Shown here in pieces: positions 19,893-29,633 of a stretch of 64,000 bases of DNA (positions are counted from its first letter, which is position 1; every line of letters begins with the position of its first letter). Below the pieces are notes generated by a model, which saw nothing but the letters and a program-made list of their open reading frames with translations, was not told where the DNA came from and did no database searches. The DNA comes from an uncultured Thermoguttaceae bacterium (GTDB lineage Bacteria; Planctomycetota; Planctomycetia; Pirellulales; Thermoguttaceae), in assembly GCA_938084835.1 (NCBI GenBank), contig CALKER010000003.1:124001-188000 (forward strand), in the 5' to 3' direction. Position numbers and translations under genes: made by a program.

Positions 19893-21692
19893 GTGGCGAC
19901 AACCGCAAAGATGGCACCTGAGATTGGTGGGACGCTTCATAGTGAAATCATATCCCCTATCTTAGGGGCCGAAGTGGTGGTGCAATCCCTGATTCGGCAC
20001 GGGGTGGAGGTAGTATTTGCGTACCCCGGAGGGGCTAGTATGCCCCTTCATCAAGCTCTCACTCGGTATCGAGACAAAATTCGCGTAGTGCTCCCCCGCC
20101 ATGAACAAGGCGGTGGCTTTGCGGCGCAGGGTTATGCCCGATCGACGGGGCGAGTCGGGGTATGCATTACCACCAGCGGACCTGGGGCGACCAACCTCGT
20201 GACGGCCCTGGCTGATGCAAAGTTGGACAGTGTGCCCATCATTGCCCTTACTGGTCAGGTTCCTACACCCGTCATTGGGACCGATGCTTTTCAGGAAACA
20301 CCCATTGTTGAAGTCTGCCGCAGCATTACCAAGCACCATTATCTGGTGACGGATCCCAACTCAATCGCCCGCATAATGCGCGAGGCTTTCTATATCGCGA
20401 CCACCGGGCGACCGGGGCCTGTGCTCATTGATTTGCCAAAGAATGTGCAACTTGCGCAGGTCGTTCCAGATTACGAAGCTCCAATGGACCTGCCGGGCTA
20501 TCGAGGGGAGAAACCTAAGGCCAAACCGGAGCAGATCCGTGCCATCGCGGAGGCTATTCGGCATTCGAAGCGACCGGTGATCTGTTGTGGGGGAGGCGTG
20601 ATTTCCTCGGGAGCATCGCCAGAGCTATTAGAATTGGTGGAGAAGACGGGAATCCCGGTGACATCCACATCGATGGGTTTGGGCGGATTCCCAGGAGACC
20701 ACCCTCTCTTTTTAGATATGTTGGGAATGCACGGCAGTGTTTATGCGAATTATGCCGTGGCCGATTGCGATTTGTTTATCGCTTTGGGAATGCGCTTCGA
20801 TGATCGCGTGACAGGGAAAGTGTCCGAGTTTGCTAAAAATGCCCGAGTTGTCCACATCGACATCGACCCCTCGGAAATCAATAAGGTTAAGCCCGCTCAT
20901 ATCGCTGTCGTCAGTGACGTGAAGTATGCGTTGGCGGAACTGAATAAGATTGTGGAGCCTCCCCAGGATCTGTCCGAATGGTACAAACAGATTGAGGCTT
21001 GGAAGAAAGCCGATCCACTGACGTACGACCGGACTCGGCCGGAGATTCTTCCTCAACAAGTCATCGAAGAGCTGTGGAAGTTGACAAAAGATCTTTTCAC
21101 GATTATTACCACGGGTGTAGGCCAGCATCAGATGTGGACAGCTCAGTTTTACAAGTTCCGCCGGCCTCGTACGTGGTTGTCCAGTTCGGGTCTAGGTGCT
21201 ATGGGCTTTGGTTTGCCCGCAGCTATTGGGGCTAAGATCGCGCACCCTGATGCCCTCGTAATAGACATCGACGGCGATGGCAGTCTGCTTATGAACATAC
21301 AGGAGATGGCCACCTGTTATTGCGAGAAGGTGCCGGTAAAAGTCCTCTTACTCAATAATCAGCATCTGGGGATGGTGGTTCAGTGGGAAGACCGTTTCCA
21401 TGCGTCGAATCGGGCGCACACTTATCTCGGCCCCATTGATCGCCCGGAAGCTGTGGGCAGAGGCGGCGGGATGTTGCCTCCCGAAGCCCGATATCCCGAC
21501 TTTGTCACTATTGCCCGAGGCTTCGGGTGGCAAGCCCGCTCTGTGTGGCAAAAAGAAGAGCTCCTGGATGCGCTTAAGGAGCTTATTGAGGCGCCTGGAC
21601 CTTTCCTACTGGATGTCGCCGTTCCTTATCAAGAACATGTACTTCCTATGATTCCTTCTGGAATGACCGTCCGCGACATCATAAGGCAGTAA
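19893..21692 (+). CDS. ilvB: Acetolactate synthase large subunit
   Basis: This thiamine diphosphate enzyme condenses pyruvate (or pyruvate and 2-oxobutyrate) in the first shared step of valine, leucine and isoleucine synthesis. I place the start at the GTG at 19893, because GGGAGGG lies 6 nt upstream and the next residues lead into the conserved '[23 protein letters not shown]' start. An in-frame GTG at 19794 would add 33 residues with no homology. '[17 protein letters not shown]' holds the catalytic Glu. '[16 protein letters not shown]' followed by 'LLNNQHLG' is the GDG-to-NN thiamine diphosphate motif. The length is about 599 residues. The regulatory subunit (ilvN) and ilvC are not nearby, which is unusual for a classical ilvBNC operon. 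Confidence 0.93.
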   Translation: MATTAKMAPEIGGTLHSEIISPILGAEVVVQSLIRHGVEVVFAYPGGASMPLHQALTRYRDKIRVVLPRHEQGGGFAAQGYARSTGRVGVCITTSGPGATNLVTALADAKLDSVPIIALTGQVPTPVIGTDAFQETPIVEVCRSITKHHYLVTDPNSIARIMREAFYIATTGRPGPVLIDLPKNVQLAQVVPDYEAPMDLPGYRGEKPKAKPEQIRAIAEAIRHSKRPVICCGGGVISSGASPELLELVEKTGIPVTSTSMGLGGFPGDHPLFLDMLGMHGSVYANYAVADCDLFIALGMRFDDRVTGKVSEFAKNARVVHIDIDPSEINKVKPAHIAVVSDVKYALAELNKIVEPPQDLSEWYKQIEAWKKADPLTYDRTRPEILPQQVIEELWKLTKDLFTIITTGVGQHQMWTAQFYKFRRPRTWLSSSGLGAMGFGLPAAIGAKIAHPDALVIDIDGDGSLLMNIQEMATCYCEKVPVKVLLLNNQHLGMVVQWEDRFHASNRAHTYLGPIDRPEAVGRGGGMLPPEARYPDFVTIARGFGWQARSVWQKEELLDALKELIEAPGPFLLDVAVPYQEHVLPMIPSGMTVRDIIRQ

Positions 21693-21768
21693 GCTTTTGG
21701 CCTAAAGCAGTACGCGTTGCTGATACCAATAGTTTTGCCCATAACTCAACTCGGCCTTGCCAAAGCGT

Positions 21769-22224
21769 TTAATTCAGCCAACCAAACCGCAAAGGTTTGT
21801 AGCTTTGGATAAGACTTGTGAGAATCGCTTGAAACACAGGAGCGAGTTTTTCAAACTGACGGTCCTCAGCTTGACAGAACACCACAAGCGTGTGGCGATC
21901 GGTACGCAGACATCGCACCTGCGCCGAGACAATGAAATCAAGATAGAAAAAATCCAGGTCGAACCCGATAAGTTCTCGCCCGTCAATCGTCTCTCGGACC
22001 GGCTGAACATCGATCCCCTTGTATTCTTCCTTCATGGCCGCCACGGCGGATTTAGCCAACTCCTCCGGGTCTGCGTGCCGGCTGTGAAAAGAGATGGACC
22101 AAAACCCTCCATCGGGAGGGTAAAGCACAACGGTGTGCTCGCCTCCCCAGCGGACCTCTTCCTCGAGCTGCCAATTATCCGGATAAAAGAAACCTAAGCC
22201 CTCGTAGCGGTATTCTTTTGGCAT
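21769..22224 (-). CDS. Hypothetical protein, 151 residues, possible DcrB/DUF1795-like fold
   Basis: I do not recognise a named family with certainty. The protein begins 'EYRYEGLGFFYPDNWQLEEE', a pattern of small alpha/beta proteins of the PsbP/DcrB type ('...F.YP..W...'). Later segments 'GGFWSISFHSRHADPEELAKSAVAAM' and 'GFDLDFFYLDFIVSAQVRCLRTDRHTLVVFCQAEDRQFE' continue this alternation of strands and helices. There is no signal peptide, so it is probably cytoplasmic. It is convergent with ilvB and separated from it by 76 nt. Confidence 0.65.
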   Translation of the reverse strand: MPKEYRYEGLGFFYPDNWQLEEEVRWGGEHTVVLYPPDGGFWSISFHSRHADPEELAKSAVAAMKEEYKGIDVQPVRETIDGRELIGFDLDFFYLDFIVSAQVRCLRTDRHTLVVFCQAEDRQFEKLAPVFQAILTSLIQSYKPLRFGWLN

Positions 22225-22541
22225 AACTTACTGGTGAACTCCTTGAAAGGGGGTCGATTGCCCAGGGCCAACGTTCACGCTTTCCCTTTTTTTCGATTTA
22301 CCACCGCCTTCGCAAGGCGAGGGAGAAAGGAAAAGCGGAAATCACCCAGTGTATTCCCAATTGCCGGCGCAAAGCGACCAAATTGGGAAATCAGTTACAA
22401 TGTGTTTTGGGTAATTCTATTTAGAGGCAAGATGTGAAGTTATCACGCATGACCAAGGCGGCCGGAAGAGGGGCAAGCCGATAAGCATTCCCCTTTCGCG
22501 AGTAACTGACAATTTGAGGCCTTACATGCGAGAGCTCAGCC
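22225..22541. other. Divergent intergenic region
   Basis: I see no gene in this 317-nt stretch. A 6-bp stem with a 3-nt loop is at 22305-22319 (arms CGCCTT and AAGGCG), but no T run follows on either strand, so it is not a terminator. Confidence 0.45.
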
Positions 22542-23066
22542 ATGGATGATGCCTTCGCCGTGATGCTCACACTGATAACCCGCGGGAATGATTTAAGCGA
22601 CGGTGATTTGGAGTGGATAGACCGCCAAATGATCCTCCCCACCATACCGCCAGAAAGCCACACTCGGAGAGAGGAGCCGCTGCCCGGAAAAGCCCCACTT
22701 GTCTTTCCCAGGGAGCAACTTCACCGAATTGGGGCTGTCATTGGGGCGGCTCTCGTTCGCCACCTGAATCTGAAAATTTTAGCCCTCGCCGTCCAACCTT
22801 GGTACGTCCATCTTGTCTACGCACCGCCGTCGATCCCGGCCGAAAATGTTCGCCGCATCGCTGAGACTGCCCTGCAGAAGTTATTCTCCTCGGAGGACCC
22901 GATTTGGTCCGGAGATTACGCAAAACGCTTTTGTTTTGAAGAGGAAGAGGTGGCAAGCTGGGTGGATTATGTGGAGCGGCACAATACTGCTGCCGGGTGG
23001 GAGTCCAAACTGTGGCCGTTTGTTGCGAGGAGCCCTCAAGCGGAAGATCGGGAAACGACTCTGTAG
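22542..23066 (+). CDS. Hypothetical protein, possible degenerate Y1-transposase-like fold
   Basis: The product has 174 residues. GAGAG lies about 8 nt before the ATG. From about residue 80 the segment 'LALAVQPWYVHLVYAPP' followed by 'IWSGDYAKRFCFEEEEVASWVDYVERHN' and 'AAGW' resembles the order of motifs in Y1 (IS200/REP-associated) transposases: the HUH strand, the 'W...Y...R' segment and the 'YV..N....G' helix. The HUH pair is reduced to a single His, so if related it is probably not an active transposase. This is a weak resemblance; it could be an unrelated conserved protein. No IS ends are visible around it. Confidence 0.5.
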   Translation: MDDAFAVMLTLITRGNDLSDGDLEWIDRQMILPTIPPESHTRREEPLPGKAPLVFPREQLHRIGAVIGAALVRHLNLKILALAVQPWYVHLVYAPPSIPAENVRRIAETALQKLFSSEDPIWSGDYAKRFCFEEEEVASWVDYVERHNTAAGWESKLWPFVARSPQAEDRETTL

Positions 23067-23379
23067 CCGGCCCGGCCGGAATGCTCGAGCCCTAAAAATT
23101 TTGCGGGGCCATTAAGGCCGGTGCCGGATCGAAAAATACACCTCGCTTTGGGTATAATGATTTTCGGAGGGGCTTTGTGCCGGTACTGAATTTTGCGTGA
23201 GGCTTTTTAACCCTCGAAGAGCCGGCAAAAGCCCGTGGAACTTGAGGGAGCGCTTTCGCAACGCGGAGGGAAACATCGTAGCCGGGGGCGACAGAACGGG
23301 CAGGGAAGTTTTTCGTGATGCGATTGCTTCCGGTGCATGCAAACTTCTACTTGTTGACGCCAGCGTCTGGGGTACAGCT
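23067..23379. other. Intergenic region upstream of the DUF151 gene
   Basis: A TATAAT hexamer is at 23153-23158, a possible -10 box for the downstream gene, but without a clear -35 box. The open frame can be read back to 23197, but that extension has no family match. Confidence 0.4.
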
Positions 23380-23790
23380 ATGCCTGTATTAATGAAACTT
23401 TCGCGAATCCTTATTGCGGAAATTAGTGACCAGCAGGTTATCTGGCTTAAGGAAGTGGATGGGGACAGGTCGTTTCCTATCGTGATCGGAGTTTTCGAGG
23501 CGTCGAGCATCGATCAGCGCGTGAAGGGTAAAAAACATTTGCGTCCTTTAACGCATGATTTGGTTCTTAACGTGATCCACGCCTTGGGTGGCGAACCCCA
23601 GGATGTGATCATCACCGAGCTTCGCGACCATACCTATTACGCAAAGTTGAGAATCCGGCATCAGGGGGAATTGGTGGAGGTCGATTCGCGACCCTCAGAC
23701 GCAATTGCCGTGGCTGTGACGTGCCAGCCGCCCTTGCCAATTTACGTCAACGAGGATGTGCTCGAAATGGCTCTTCGCGACCAGATTTAA
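23380..23790 (+). CDS. Bifunctional nuclease family protein (DUF151/BFN domain)
   Basis: The 136 residues from the ATG at 23380 match the BFN/DUF151 family along their length: 'IGVFEASSIDQRVKGK' fits the family's 'IG..EA..I...L.G', 'RPLTHDLVLNVIHALGG' follows, and 'LVEVDSRPSDAIAVAVTCQPPLPIYVNEDVLE' is the diagnostic 'D.RPSDAIALA......PI.V...VL' segment. Some plant and bacterial members have reported DNase and RNase activity; for most the role is unknown. Reading from 23197 would add 61 residues upstream of the conserved domain, so I prefer the internal start. Confidence 0.88.
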   Translation: MPVLMKLSRILIAEISDQQVIWLKEVDGDRSFPIVIGVFEASSIDQRVKGKKHLRPLTHDLVLNVIHALGGEPQDVIITELRDHTYYAKLRIRHQGELVEVDSRPSDAIAVAVTCQPPLPIYVNEDVLEMALRDQI

Positions 23791-24325
23791 CTTGGGGGAG
23801 GAAGATCGGCCGGGGGAAAGAAGTTCCGAAAGTTATCCTAACGGGGGGCGTTGCCAATCATGGCATCCTCATTCTCGGTATTATTATTATAATTCCTGCT
23901 CTTTTTTGGTGAGCTATCGCTTATTGCGAAATTTGACCGGCTAGAAAAAAAAGACTTTTGCCACCGGCGCAGCGGCAAACCAAAAATGTTTGTCGCCACC
24001 ACGAAGTTGTGTGCAAACAGAGGCAAATGGTCTGCCGGAAACTGTACATATGTATGTTTTAACTCCGAAAGGAAAACGGCAAAACCTCGGTCCAAGTGAG
24101 TTCTTCCATACACACATTTAAAAACTGATCACGGGCGAGCTGGTGGCGAAGACGTCCACACAATCCATCGCGCAGTTATCCGTCTTCGCTCACGCACACG
24201 GGTGCCCGGCTGCCACTTTTGTTCGCCGCGTTATGGCATCCCTGCTTCACACTAAAGTTAGCGAGTTTGTCGCCCTTTCCACGACTCATAGGGTGGGATG
24301 CTCTCTCAGAGGCTTCCCGAGGTTA
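23791..24325. other. Convergent intergenic region
   Basis: I see no gene in this 535-nt stretch. A perfect 10-bp palindrome TACATATGTA is at 24045-24054. A run of A residues near 23944 is not preceded by a stable hairpin. Confidence 0.45.
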
Positions 24326-24802
24326 TCATTGGCGCCGAAACTCGGAAGACGACGAACTCTTCGCCAAAAGAACCAATTCCTTACAGAGATTCCCGAATAA
24401 CATTCTGCGAAGCTGCGGTAGAATACTTTCCGAAAGTTCGACACCCAATTTTTCTTCGATCTGCATCACGCAACAAGGCAGTTCGAGAGAGTCTACCCAC
24501 GTTCGCCTCCAGAAACAGAATAAAACATAGCACTCGTCCTCTGGATGGAAGAGTGTGGCTCGAGGCCAAGAATATTCGTGGGCTATGACAGCCGAAACTA
24601 TTTCCACAAGCTCCAAGGGCACGCCCACGGCTAACCATGCTTGACGTACCGCTTCCCCTTGACGAATTGTGAGTGAACGAAGGCACAGTCGTCGGTACCA
24701 AAAATTGTAAACGCAGGGCGTCAGACGGATAATCCATGGAATCGATGCCTCTAACCGACTGTGGTTAAGGATAAAGGGGATCTCCATCTGGAGCGTGTTC
24801 AT
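24326..24802 (-). CDS. Stand-alone acyl carrier protein-like ORF
   Basis: The 158-residue reading starts at the ATG at 24802, with AGGAG (24811-24815) 8 nt upstream. The first 55 residues are not recognisable. Residues about 60-145 follow the acyl carrier protein plan: a helix ('LELVEIVSAVIAHEYSWPRATLFHPEDE'), a loop, then 'DSLELPCCVMQIEEKLGVELSE', in which D-S-L matches the phosphopantetheine attachment motif and the next helix ends in the usual 'LEE.FGVE.'-like sequence. No phosphopantetheinyl transferase or synthase gene is adjacent. It may be a specialised carrier protein or a protein that only keeps the fold; assignment is by pattern only. Confidence 0.55.
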   Translation of the reverse strand: MNTLQMEIPFILNHSRLEASIPWIIRLTPCVYNFWYRRLCLRSLTIRQGEAVRQAWLAVGVPLELVEIVSAVIAHEYSWPRATLFHPEDECYVLFCFWRRTWVDSLELPCCVMQIEEKLGVELSESILPQLRRMLFGNLCKELVLLAKSSSSSEFRRQ

Positions 24803-25996
24803 CAATAAGGCTCCTAACGAGTGATAGTACCGCGTCATTCGTTCGGGGAGTTTATCGGGAGGAGCGAGTCGGTAACCTAGACAATCAGCTCCCCACAGTC
24901 TAGCGGCAACAACCGGCCTTCACGTTTTCTAAAGACGTTCCAAGACCTATCTACAATTTGTGCGGCCCACGTCCGATGCTGCGCAGGATCCATACGCTTG
25001 GCGTGTCTCTTTAGAGATCGTATGGCATGAATTCCAAGTACGTATTGGTAGTAACCAATTGGCCAGGAGAGCCTTTCGTTTAAGCAATCAGTCTACCATA
25101 TGGTCCTGGCCAGTAACCCGCACGATTGATCGAGGGACGAAAGCGCCGCGATGGCTCGCTCGTTTCTTGTTCTTCGTGTCAACGTTTGAGCTGGGCAATG
25201 CTGCTAAGCGTGCCGGGAGAATGCCTTAGCCATCACGGGACTGAATCCGCCGGGCTGTACAGGGCCTTCTCGACCAGGTAAGTTTCACGGAACTTTTTGG
25301 GAGCTGGGGCGCGAAGTTGGCATTTTCATCCGGGCTAACTTTAAGCCATAGCGATCCCAGCTCCAGCTGCCGAAAGTCTCGCTCAGAAGAGTCCCAACCG
25401 AAAGAGGGAAGCAGGGCGAATCGGGATAAGCCCCTGGCAAACGGCGGATCAACGTACCAAGGATCTCACTGAAGTGATTATGGCTTGGTTTTCGCCTCCA
25501 TGTGGCCCGAAGTCCCACCTGTCTCGCGAATCTCAACTTTTCCCGAGATGCGAAGCCAATCAAGCCCAGAAAATTTAAGGGCAAATTCGGCTCCACTTCA
25601 GACCCGCGACGAGGGAAAATCCCCTAGACCAACCCGGGAGGCTATTCCGATTTTTGGTAGAGCGCATCCTGACCCACCAATCAGCCGTGCATTGACGACG
25701 TCTGGGCAAGACGTCCACAGCGCCGAGGCTCAAGGCACAAAGCAACTTCCACGATCCGTACCACACTAACAGCAGCACTTATGAGTTGGCACGCATTTTT
25801 CCCCTTTGTACAACGATGGTAAGAAACTTTTCCTCCGCACGGCAAGGAAAAACGGGAAATGCGACCTTATCCTGGTGGGGTTAATGTGGCTGAGCGTTCA
25901 TGTTTTCCGCTCAGACGCGGATTGGTCTTCGTAGGTTTCGCAAAAAGCTCGCGTTTTTGGGAGAAAGGAAAAGATTCAAATTCGGTAAGCTCTCCC

Positions 25997-26073
25997 CGTA
26001 AAACGGCTGGAGCTCGTGGGGCAGAGTGTTCCTAATCGCGCTCAAGAGGTTTTCCACGTTAAACGGCGGGAGC
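25997..26073. repeat. Imperfect 17-nt direct repeat with 60-nt period
   Basis: Units at 25997-26013 and 26057-26073 agree at 15 of 17 positions (CGTNAAACGGCNGGAGC). They sit exactly 60 nt apart in non-coding DNA. The role is unknown. Confidence 0.55.
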
Positions 26074-26214
26074 AATTTCCAACTTTTTTGTGCTTCCGCA
26101 AAAATGGCTAGGAGAATTATCAGCCCCTGGGCCTGGCCAGACGCTCTTCGTCACCCCCGTCTGGGAAACCGGTAAACTTTTCATGGCCGAAACGAGCGTA
26201 ACGAATTTTTTATG

Positions 26215-26256
26215 TTTTTCCTGAGAATATATCTTTTTTCCTGAGAAAATATCTTT
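26215..26256. repeat. Tandem duplication, 20-nt period
   Basis: Two overlapping 22-nt units (26215-26236 and 26235-26256) differ at one position. Each has the core TTTTTCCTGAGAA followed by ATATCTTT after one variable base. They lie about 250 nt upstream of the UroD-like gene. Confidence 0.7.
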
Positions 26257-26503
26257 CCGGAATGTTCCCGGGATCGTCATCAACCGAGGATTCTGGAAAA
26301 ATACATTCATCTGCCCAAATTAAGGAATTTTGGCAAAGTGTGAGGTGTACTGACCACCGCAGTAGCTACCGCTTCAACGACCGTTCCATGCTAAAATGCT
26401 TTCATTCCTAAGTTGGGCCGTAATGGTTGACTTACCGCCGTTGACTTACCGCCGTTATTCGTGGGTTTGCCGTTATGCGGCCTCTGGTGAAGAGAGGATG
26501 CCT

Positions 26504-27619
26504 ATGACTTCGCGAGAAAGAGTCATCCGTGCTCTGTTACGGCAATCGGTGGACCGAGTACCCCGACAAATCATAACTCCCATGTCTTGGGAAGGGGATT
26601 TCCCCCCGGATGTGGCAGAAATTTGTTGCCGGTATCCAATGGACATCGAGCGAGCTGACTTCGAAATGCCGAAAAGTGATCGCGTGCGGGGGAAGCGAGG
26701 ACAAGTGGGACAGTATGTGGACGACTGGGGCTGCACCTGGGAGATTCGTGATACCTCGCATCGCGCTCGTCTTATCCACAGCCCACTGGCAGACATCGGC
26801 CGACTGGCCAAGTACCAGCCGCCCACAGAAATCCTAAAGCGGTGGAATCTTGCTCCGGTAAGCCGACAATGTGCCGAAAGCTCGCGATTTGTCGTGGCTT
26901 TTTGCGAGGGGAGCGTGTTTCAGCGGATATGTTGGCTCCGCAGTCGGAGTGCCGCTGTGGGTGATCTACGGAAGGACAGCAAGCCCATTCGCAAGCTACT
27001 TTCGATGGTGCACGAGTTCTGTGTCCGAGAAGTGGAACTATGGTGCGCCAGCGATGTCGATGGGATTGTCCTTTCGGACGCCTGGTGGACAGAGCAGCCA
27101 TCCATCGATGTGAGCTTATGGCGGCAGCTGTTCAAACCCATCTATGCACAATTGTGCGATATGATCCGGCAGGCCGATAAATTCGTCTTCTTTGATATTC
27201 AAGGCCCGTGTCAAGAGGTCCTTGCCGATTTGCTCGAGATCGGCGTGGACGCTGTGGGAGCCGACTGGCTTTCCATGCCTTTGGAGAAATTAGCTGCTCA
27301 GTTTAAAGGACAGTTGACCTTTTGGGCCGGATTCACAGATTGCGAGGGGCCGCAAAAGCTTACTCCTGAGCAGACTCGCGAATCCGTTCGCCGACTCCGC
27401 CGCGTGCTGGACGGCTCTCAGGGGGGACTGATCGCCCGGTTTGTCTGGACGCCGGGAACCAACTTTAAAAATATGGTGACTTTTTACGAATATTGGCTGG
27501 AACCCGCCGCAGCTTTAGCTGCAGCCACCACTCAGGAAAGCTCCCAAACGCAGGCTAAAGCTTCGGGAGCTCCAACGGCGGGTGCTTCCGCGGGAAAATC
27601 CGCTCCGACCAAGTCATAG
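26504..27619 (+). CDS. Uroporphyrinogen decarboxylase-like protein (methyltransferase branch)
   Basis: The protein starts 'MTSRERVIRALLRQSVDRVP', the typical opening of UroD-like proteins ('M..RERV..AL.....DR.P'). I use the ATG at 26504 because AGAGG lies 6 nt upstream; an ATG two codons earlier (26498) is also possible. It is a TIM barrel of about 345 residues. It is unlikely to be heme-pathway HemE: it lacks the HemE N-terminal substrate motif and belongs to the broad group that includes corrinoid methyltransferases. The usual H-x-C-G zinc site is not evident; the equivalent region reads 'FFDIQGPCQEVLADLLEIGVDAVG'. The last 30 residues are a low-complexity Ala/Ser/Thr/Gly tail. The substrate is unknown. 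Confidence 0.75.
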   Translation: MTSRERVIRALLRQSVDRVPRQIITPMSWEGDFPPDVAEICCRYPMDIERADFEMPKSDRVRGKRGQVGQYVDDWGCTWEIRDTSHRARLIHSPLADIGRLAKYQPPTEILKRWNLAPVSRQCAESSRFVVAFCEGSVFQRICWLRSRSAAVGDLRKDSKPIRKLLSMVHEFCVREVELWCASDVDGIVLSDAWWTEQPSIDVSLWRQLFKPIYAQLCDMIRQADKFVFFDIQGPCQEVLADLLEIGVDAVGADWLSMPLEKLAAQFKGQLTFWAGFTDCEGPQKLTPEQTRESVRRLRRVLDGSQGGLIARFVWTPGTNFKNMVTFYEYWLEPAAALAAATTQESSQTQAKASGAPTAGASAGKSAPTKS

Positions 27620-27650
27620 CCCCTACGAGAACACGATTTGCCTAAACAAA

Positions 27651-28745
27651 CTAATCCTTGGGCTTCCTGCCTGCAAAAACCCATAGGGTGGCAATTACTA
27701 TGGCAATCGCAATCACTCCGTAGCCGTATACGGCCGTTGTCCACAAAGGTGGCTTAGAGTGCTGTGTGGCCTCGCCTACGAGCACAGCGAGGTAACCAGC
27801 ATAGATGAGAAGAAAGAGGGAGGCCTCGGCGCGGTCAATCCTTCCTCCGCTGTGGAAAACCGGCAAACAAAGGAGCGAACAACCTACCAGCAACGGAAGA
27901 TCCAAAGCTAAAAGCTGGGGGTGTACCGTCCATCCACTTTCGGAAAACAATGCGGCGGGAGCAAGTACCGCCACCACGTTAAGGATATTGCTGCCAACAA
28001 CGTTTCCCACACAAATGTCGGCCTTGCGATGTACCGCGGCCGCAATACTTGTGGCAAGTTCGGGCAGGCCGGTTCCCCCAGCGACCACAGTGAGACCCAC
28101 CATAACCTCCGGCACGCCAGATAACCGGGAAAGATCTACCGCGCCTGACACCGCTAGTTCGGAGCCAATCCAAAGAAAAATCACCCCACCGATGGAGCAA
28201 AGGATTGCTCCCATCGGCCCTGCCAAAAAGCCCGCGACCTTGGGAATGCGTTCCTTTTCCACCGATTCAACGAAATCAGGACCTTCCCCACGCCCCTCCC
28301 AGATAAGCCAGACCACATACATTACAAAAACGATCACAAGAGTGAGACCTTCCCTGGGAAAGATTTGTCCATCTGACGCCAGGTACCATAGGCCCGCAGC
28401 AATAGCGATCATGAGGGGGACTTCGTAGCGGACCAGGCGCGCGGCCACAGTCATCGGTTGGAGCCAGGCAGCGATCCCCAGAATGACCAAAATGTTGAAA
28501 ATACCGCTTCCCACAACGTTTCCCAATCCTACGTCGGGGTTACCACGAAAAAGTGCCTGAAAAGTAACAGCCAGCTCGGGCGTACTGGTGCCAATCGCCA
28601 CGATGGTCAGGCCCACCACAATGGAGGGAACACCGAAGGTAAGTGCTAGGCTTGATGCACCGGTGACCAACATATGGCCCCCAAAGCTCAAAAGTACAAG
28701 TCCAGCGATTAAGGCTAAGGAAGGCCAAAGGTGGTCAACAAACAT
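27651..28745 (-). CDS. Na+/Ca2+ exchanger-type antiporter (CaxA/YrbG family)
   Basis: This 364-residue membrane protein has about 10-11 hydrophobic segments in two homologous halves. The first half carries 'TIVAIGTSTPELAVTF' and 'GNVVGSGIFNILVILG'; the second carries 'TVVAGGTGLPELATSI' and 'GNVVGSNILNVVAVL'. These are the alpha-repeats that bind the cation in the calcium/cation antiporter superfamily. It probably exports Ca2+ in exchange for Na+ or H+. The gene follows the DUF4254 gene after 25 nt and is likely co-transcribed. AAAGGA precedes the ATG. Confidence 0.9.
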   Translation of the reverse strand: MFVDHLWPSLALIAGLVLLSFGGHMLVTGASSLALTFGVPSIVVGLTIVAIGTSTPELAVTFQALFRGNPDVGLGNVVGSGIFNILVILGIAAWLQPMTVAARLVRYEVPLMIAIAAGLWYLASDGQIFPREGLTLVIVFVMYVVWLIWEGRGEGPDFVESVEKERIPKVAGFLAGPMGAILCSIGGVIFLWIGSELAVSGAVDLSRLSGVPEVMVGLTVVAGGTGLPELATSIAAAVHRKADICVGNVVGSNILNVVAVLAPAALFSESGWTVHPQLLALDLPLLVGCSLLCLPVFHSGGRIDRAEASLFLLIYAGYLAVLVGEATQHSKPPLWTTAVYGYGVIAIAIVIATLWVFAGRKPKD

Positions 28746-28770
28746 GTTCCTTTCCCCGCCGGTGAGAAAA

Positions 28771-29457
28771 TCATCCTGCCTTTTTTGCCGCCAGCTTATA
28801 AAGGTAGGGATTAAGACTTGGGTCGTTATACATTTTCATCTGTCGATAAAGCCGATGGCGTTTCCTCCCGGCAAAGATGTCCTCTAGCAGTTCGGCCAAA
28901 GCCTGCGACAAGTCATCATGCTGGACCCGCAAAATCTCCAGCCTCGCAGCCGCCCGAGCTCGGTGGGCCTCATCAGCATCGGGCCGTGCCACCTGTTCAG
29001 CCATGTGATAAATCCGCAGGGCAAGGATCGACAATCGGTCGATGACACTTCCCGGCGTCTCCGTGTTTATGCGAGCCTCCGGTAAAGCACAGACGTTCCG
29101 GAGGCGGAGCTCCTCCGCGATCACCTCATCCAGTTTCTCAATGAGGTCATTTCGGCACTGGTTGAGGCGATCAATTCGCCTTTTGACAGCAGCAATCTCT
29201 TGATCGGTGGCTTCTGGGGATCGGGCCTTGTCCTCCTCGTGCCAGAGGAGGTAATTTTGCAGATGTTGTTCACACACTAAATGCAAAAAGCCCGCATACG
29301 GATTATCCGTACCGGCTTCGTGCCAGCGACGGGTACACCCGAAGTGCAAGGCCGTTATTCCGCCTACTAGTTCCTGCGGATTGTGGAAGCCCAGTTGAGC
29401 AAGGGCATCAACTCGTGGGTCGGAGTTGATCCTGGGGGGCACGTTAGCCTCGGCCAT
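28771..29457 (-). CDS. DUF4254 family protein
   Basis: This 228-residue, mostly helical, soluble protein matches the DUF4254 family. Recognisable parts are 'HFGCTRRWHEAGTDNP' near residue 40, 'HLQNYLLWHEEDKARSPEATDQEIAAVKRRIDRLNQCRNDLIEKLDE' and 'TPGSVIDRLSILALRIYHM'. Members are often found near glycosyltransferase or LPS genes, but the function is unknown. GGAGGG lies about 7 nt before the ATG. It is upstream of the exchanger gene with a 25-nt gap. Confidence 0.8.
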   Translation of the reverse strand: MAEANVPPRINSDPRVDALAQLGFHNPQELVGGITALHFGCTRRWHEAGTDNPYAGFLHLVCEQHLQNYLLWHEEDKARSPEATDQEIAAVKRRIDRLNQCRNDLIEKLDEVIAEELRLRNVCALPEARINTETPGSVIDRLSILALRIYHMAEQVARPDADEAHRARAAARLEILRVQHDDLSQALAELLEDIFAGRKRHRLYRQMKMYNDPSLNPYLYKLAAKKAG

Positions 29458-29633
29458 AAGTCTCCCTCCGTGGAAAAGACAAGTTAGACTTCGTTTTCGG
29501 GCACATGAAGCTAATGTTTCCCTGCAAGCTCTCCCAAAGTTTAAGGAAGTACCATGATGCGAAGGCAGCCCGACTCAATCCATCTCCCCAGGTAGCGGGA
29601 GAGCCAACCGTCTCGTGGGATCAACAGAAAGCT

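Larger units (their letters stand above)
24803..26503. other. Long non-coding stretch (1.7 kb)
   Basis: I see no convincing gene. Minus-strand open frames at 25285-25778 shift between frames and could be a decayed gene, but no family is recognisable. Two small repeats lie here and are listed separately. The 3' end holds the ribosome-binding site of the UroD-like gene. Confidence 0.45.

Noticed and set aside
22305-22319. 6-bp hairpin in the divergent region
   Set aside because: Neither strand has a T run after it and it does not follow a gene end.
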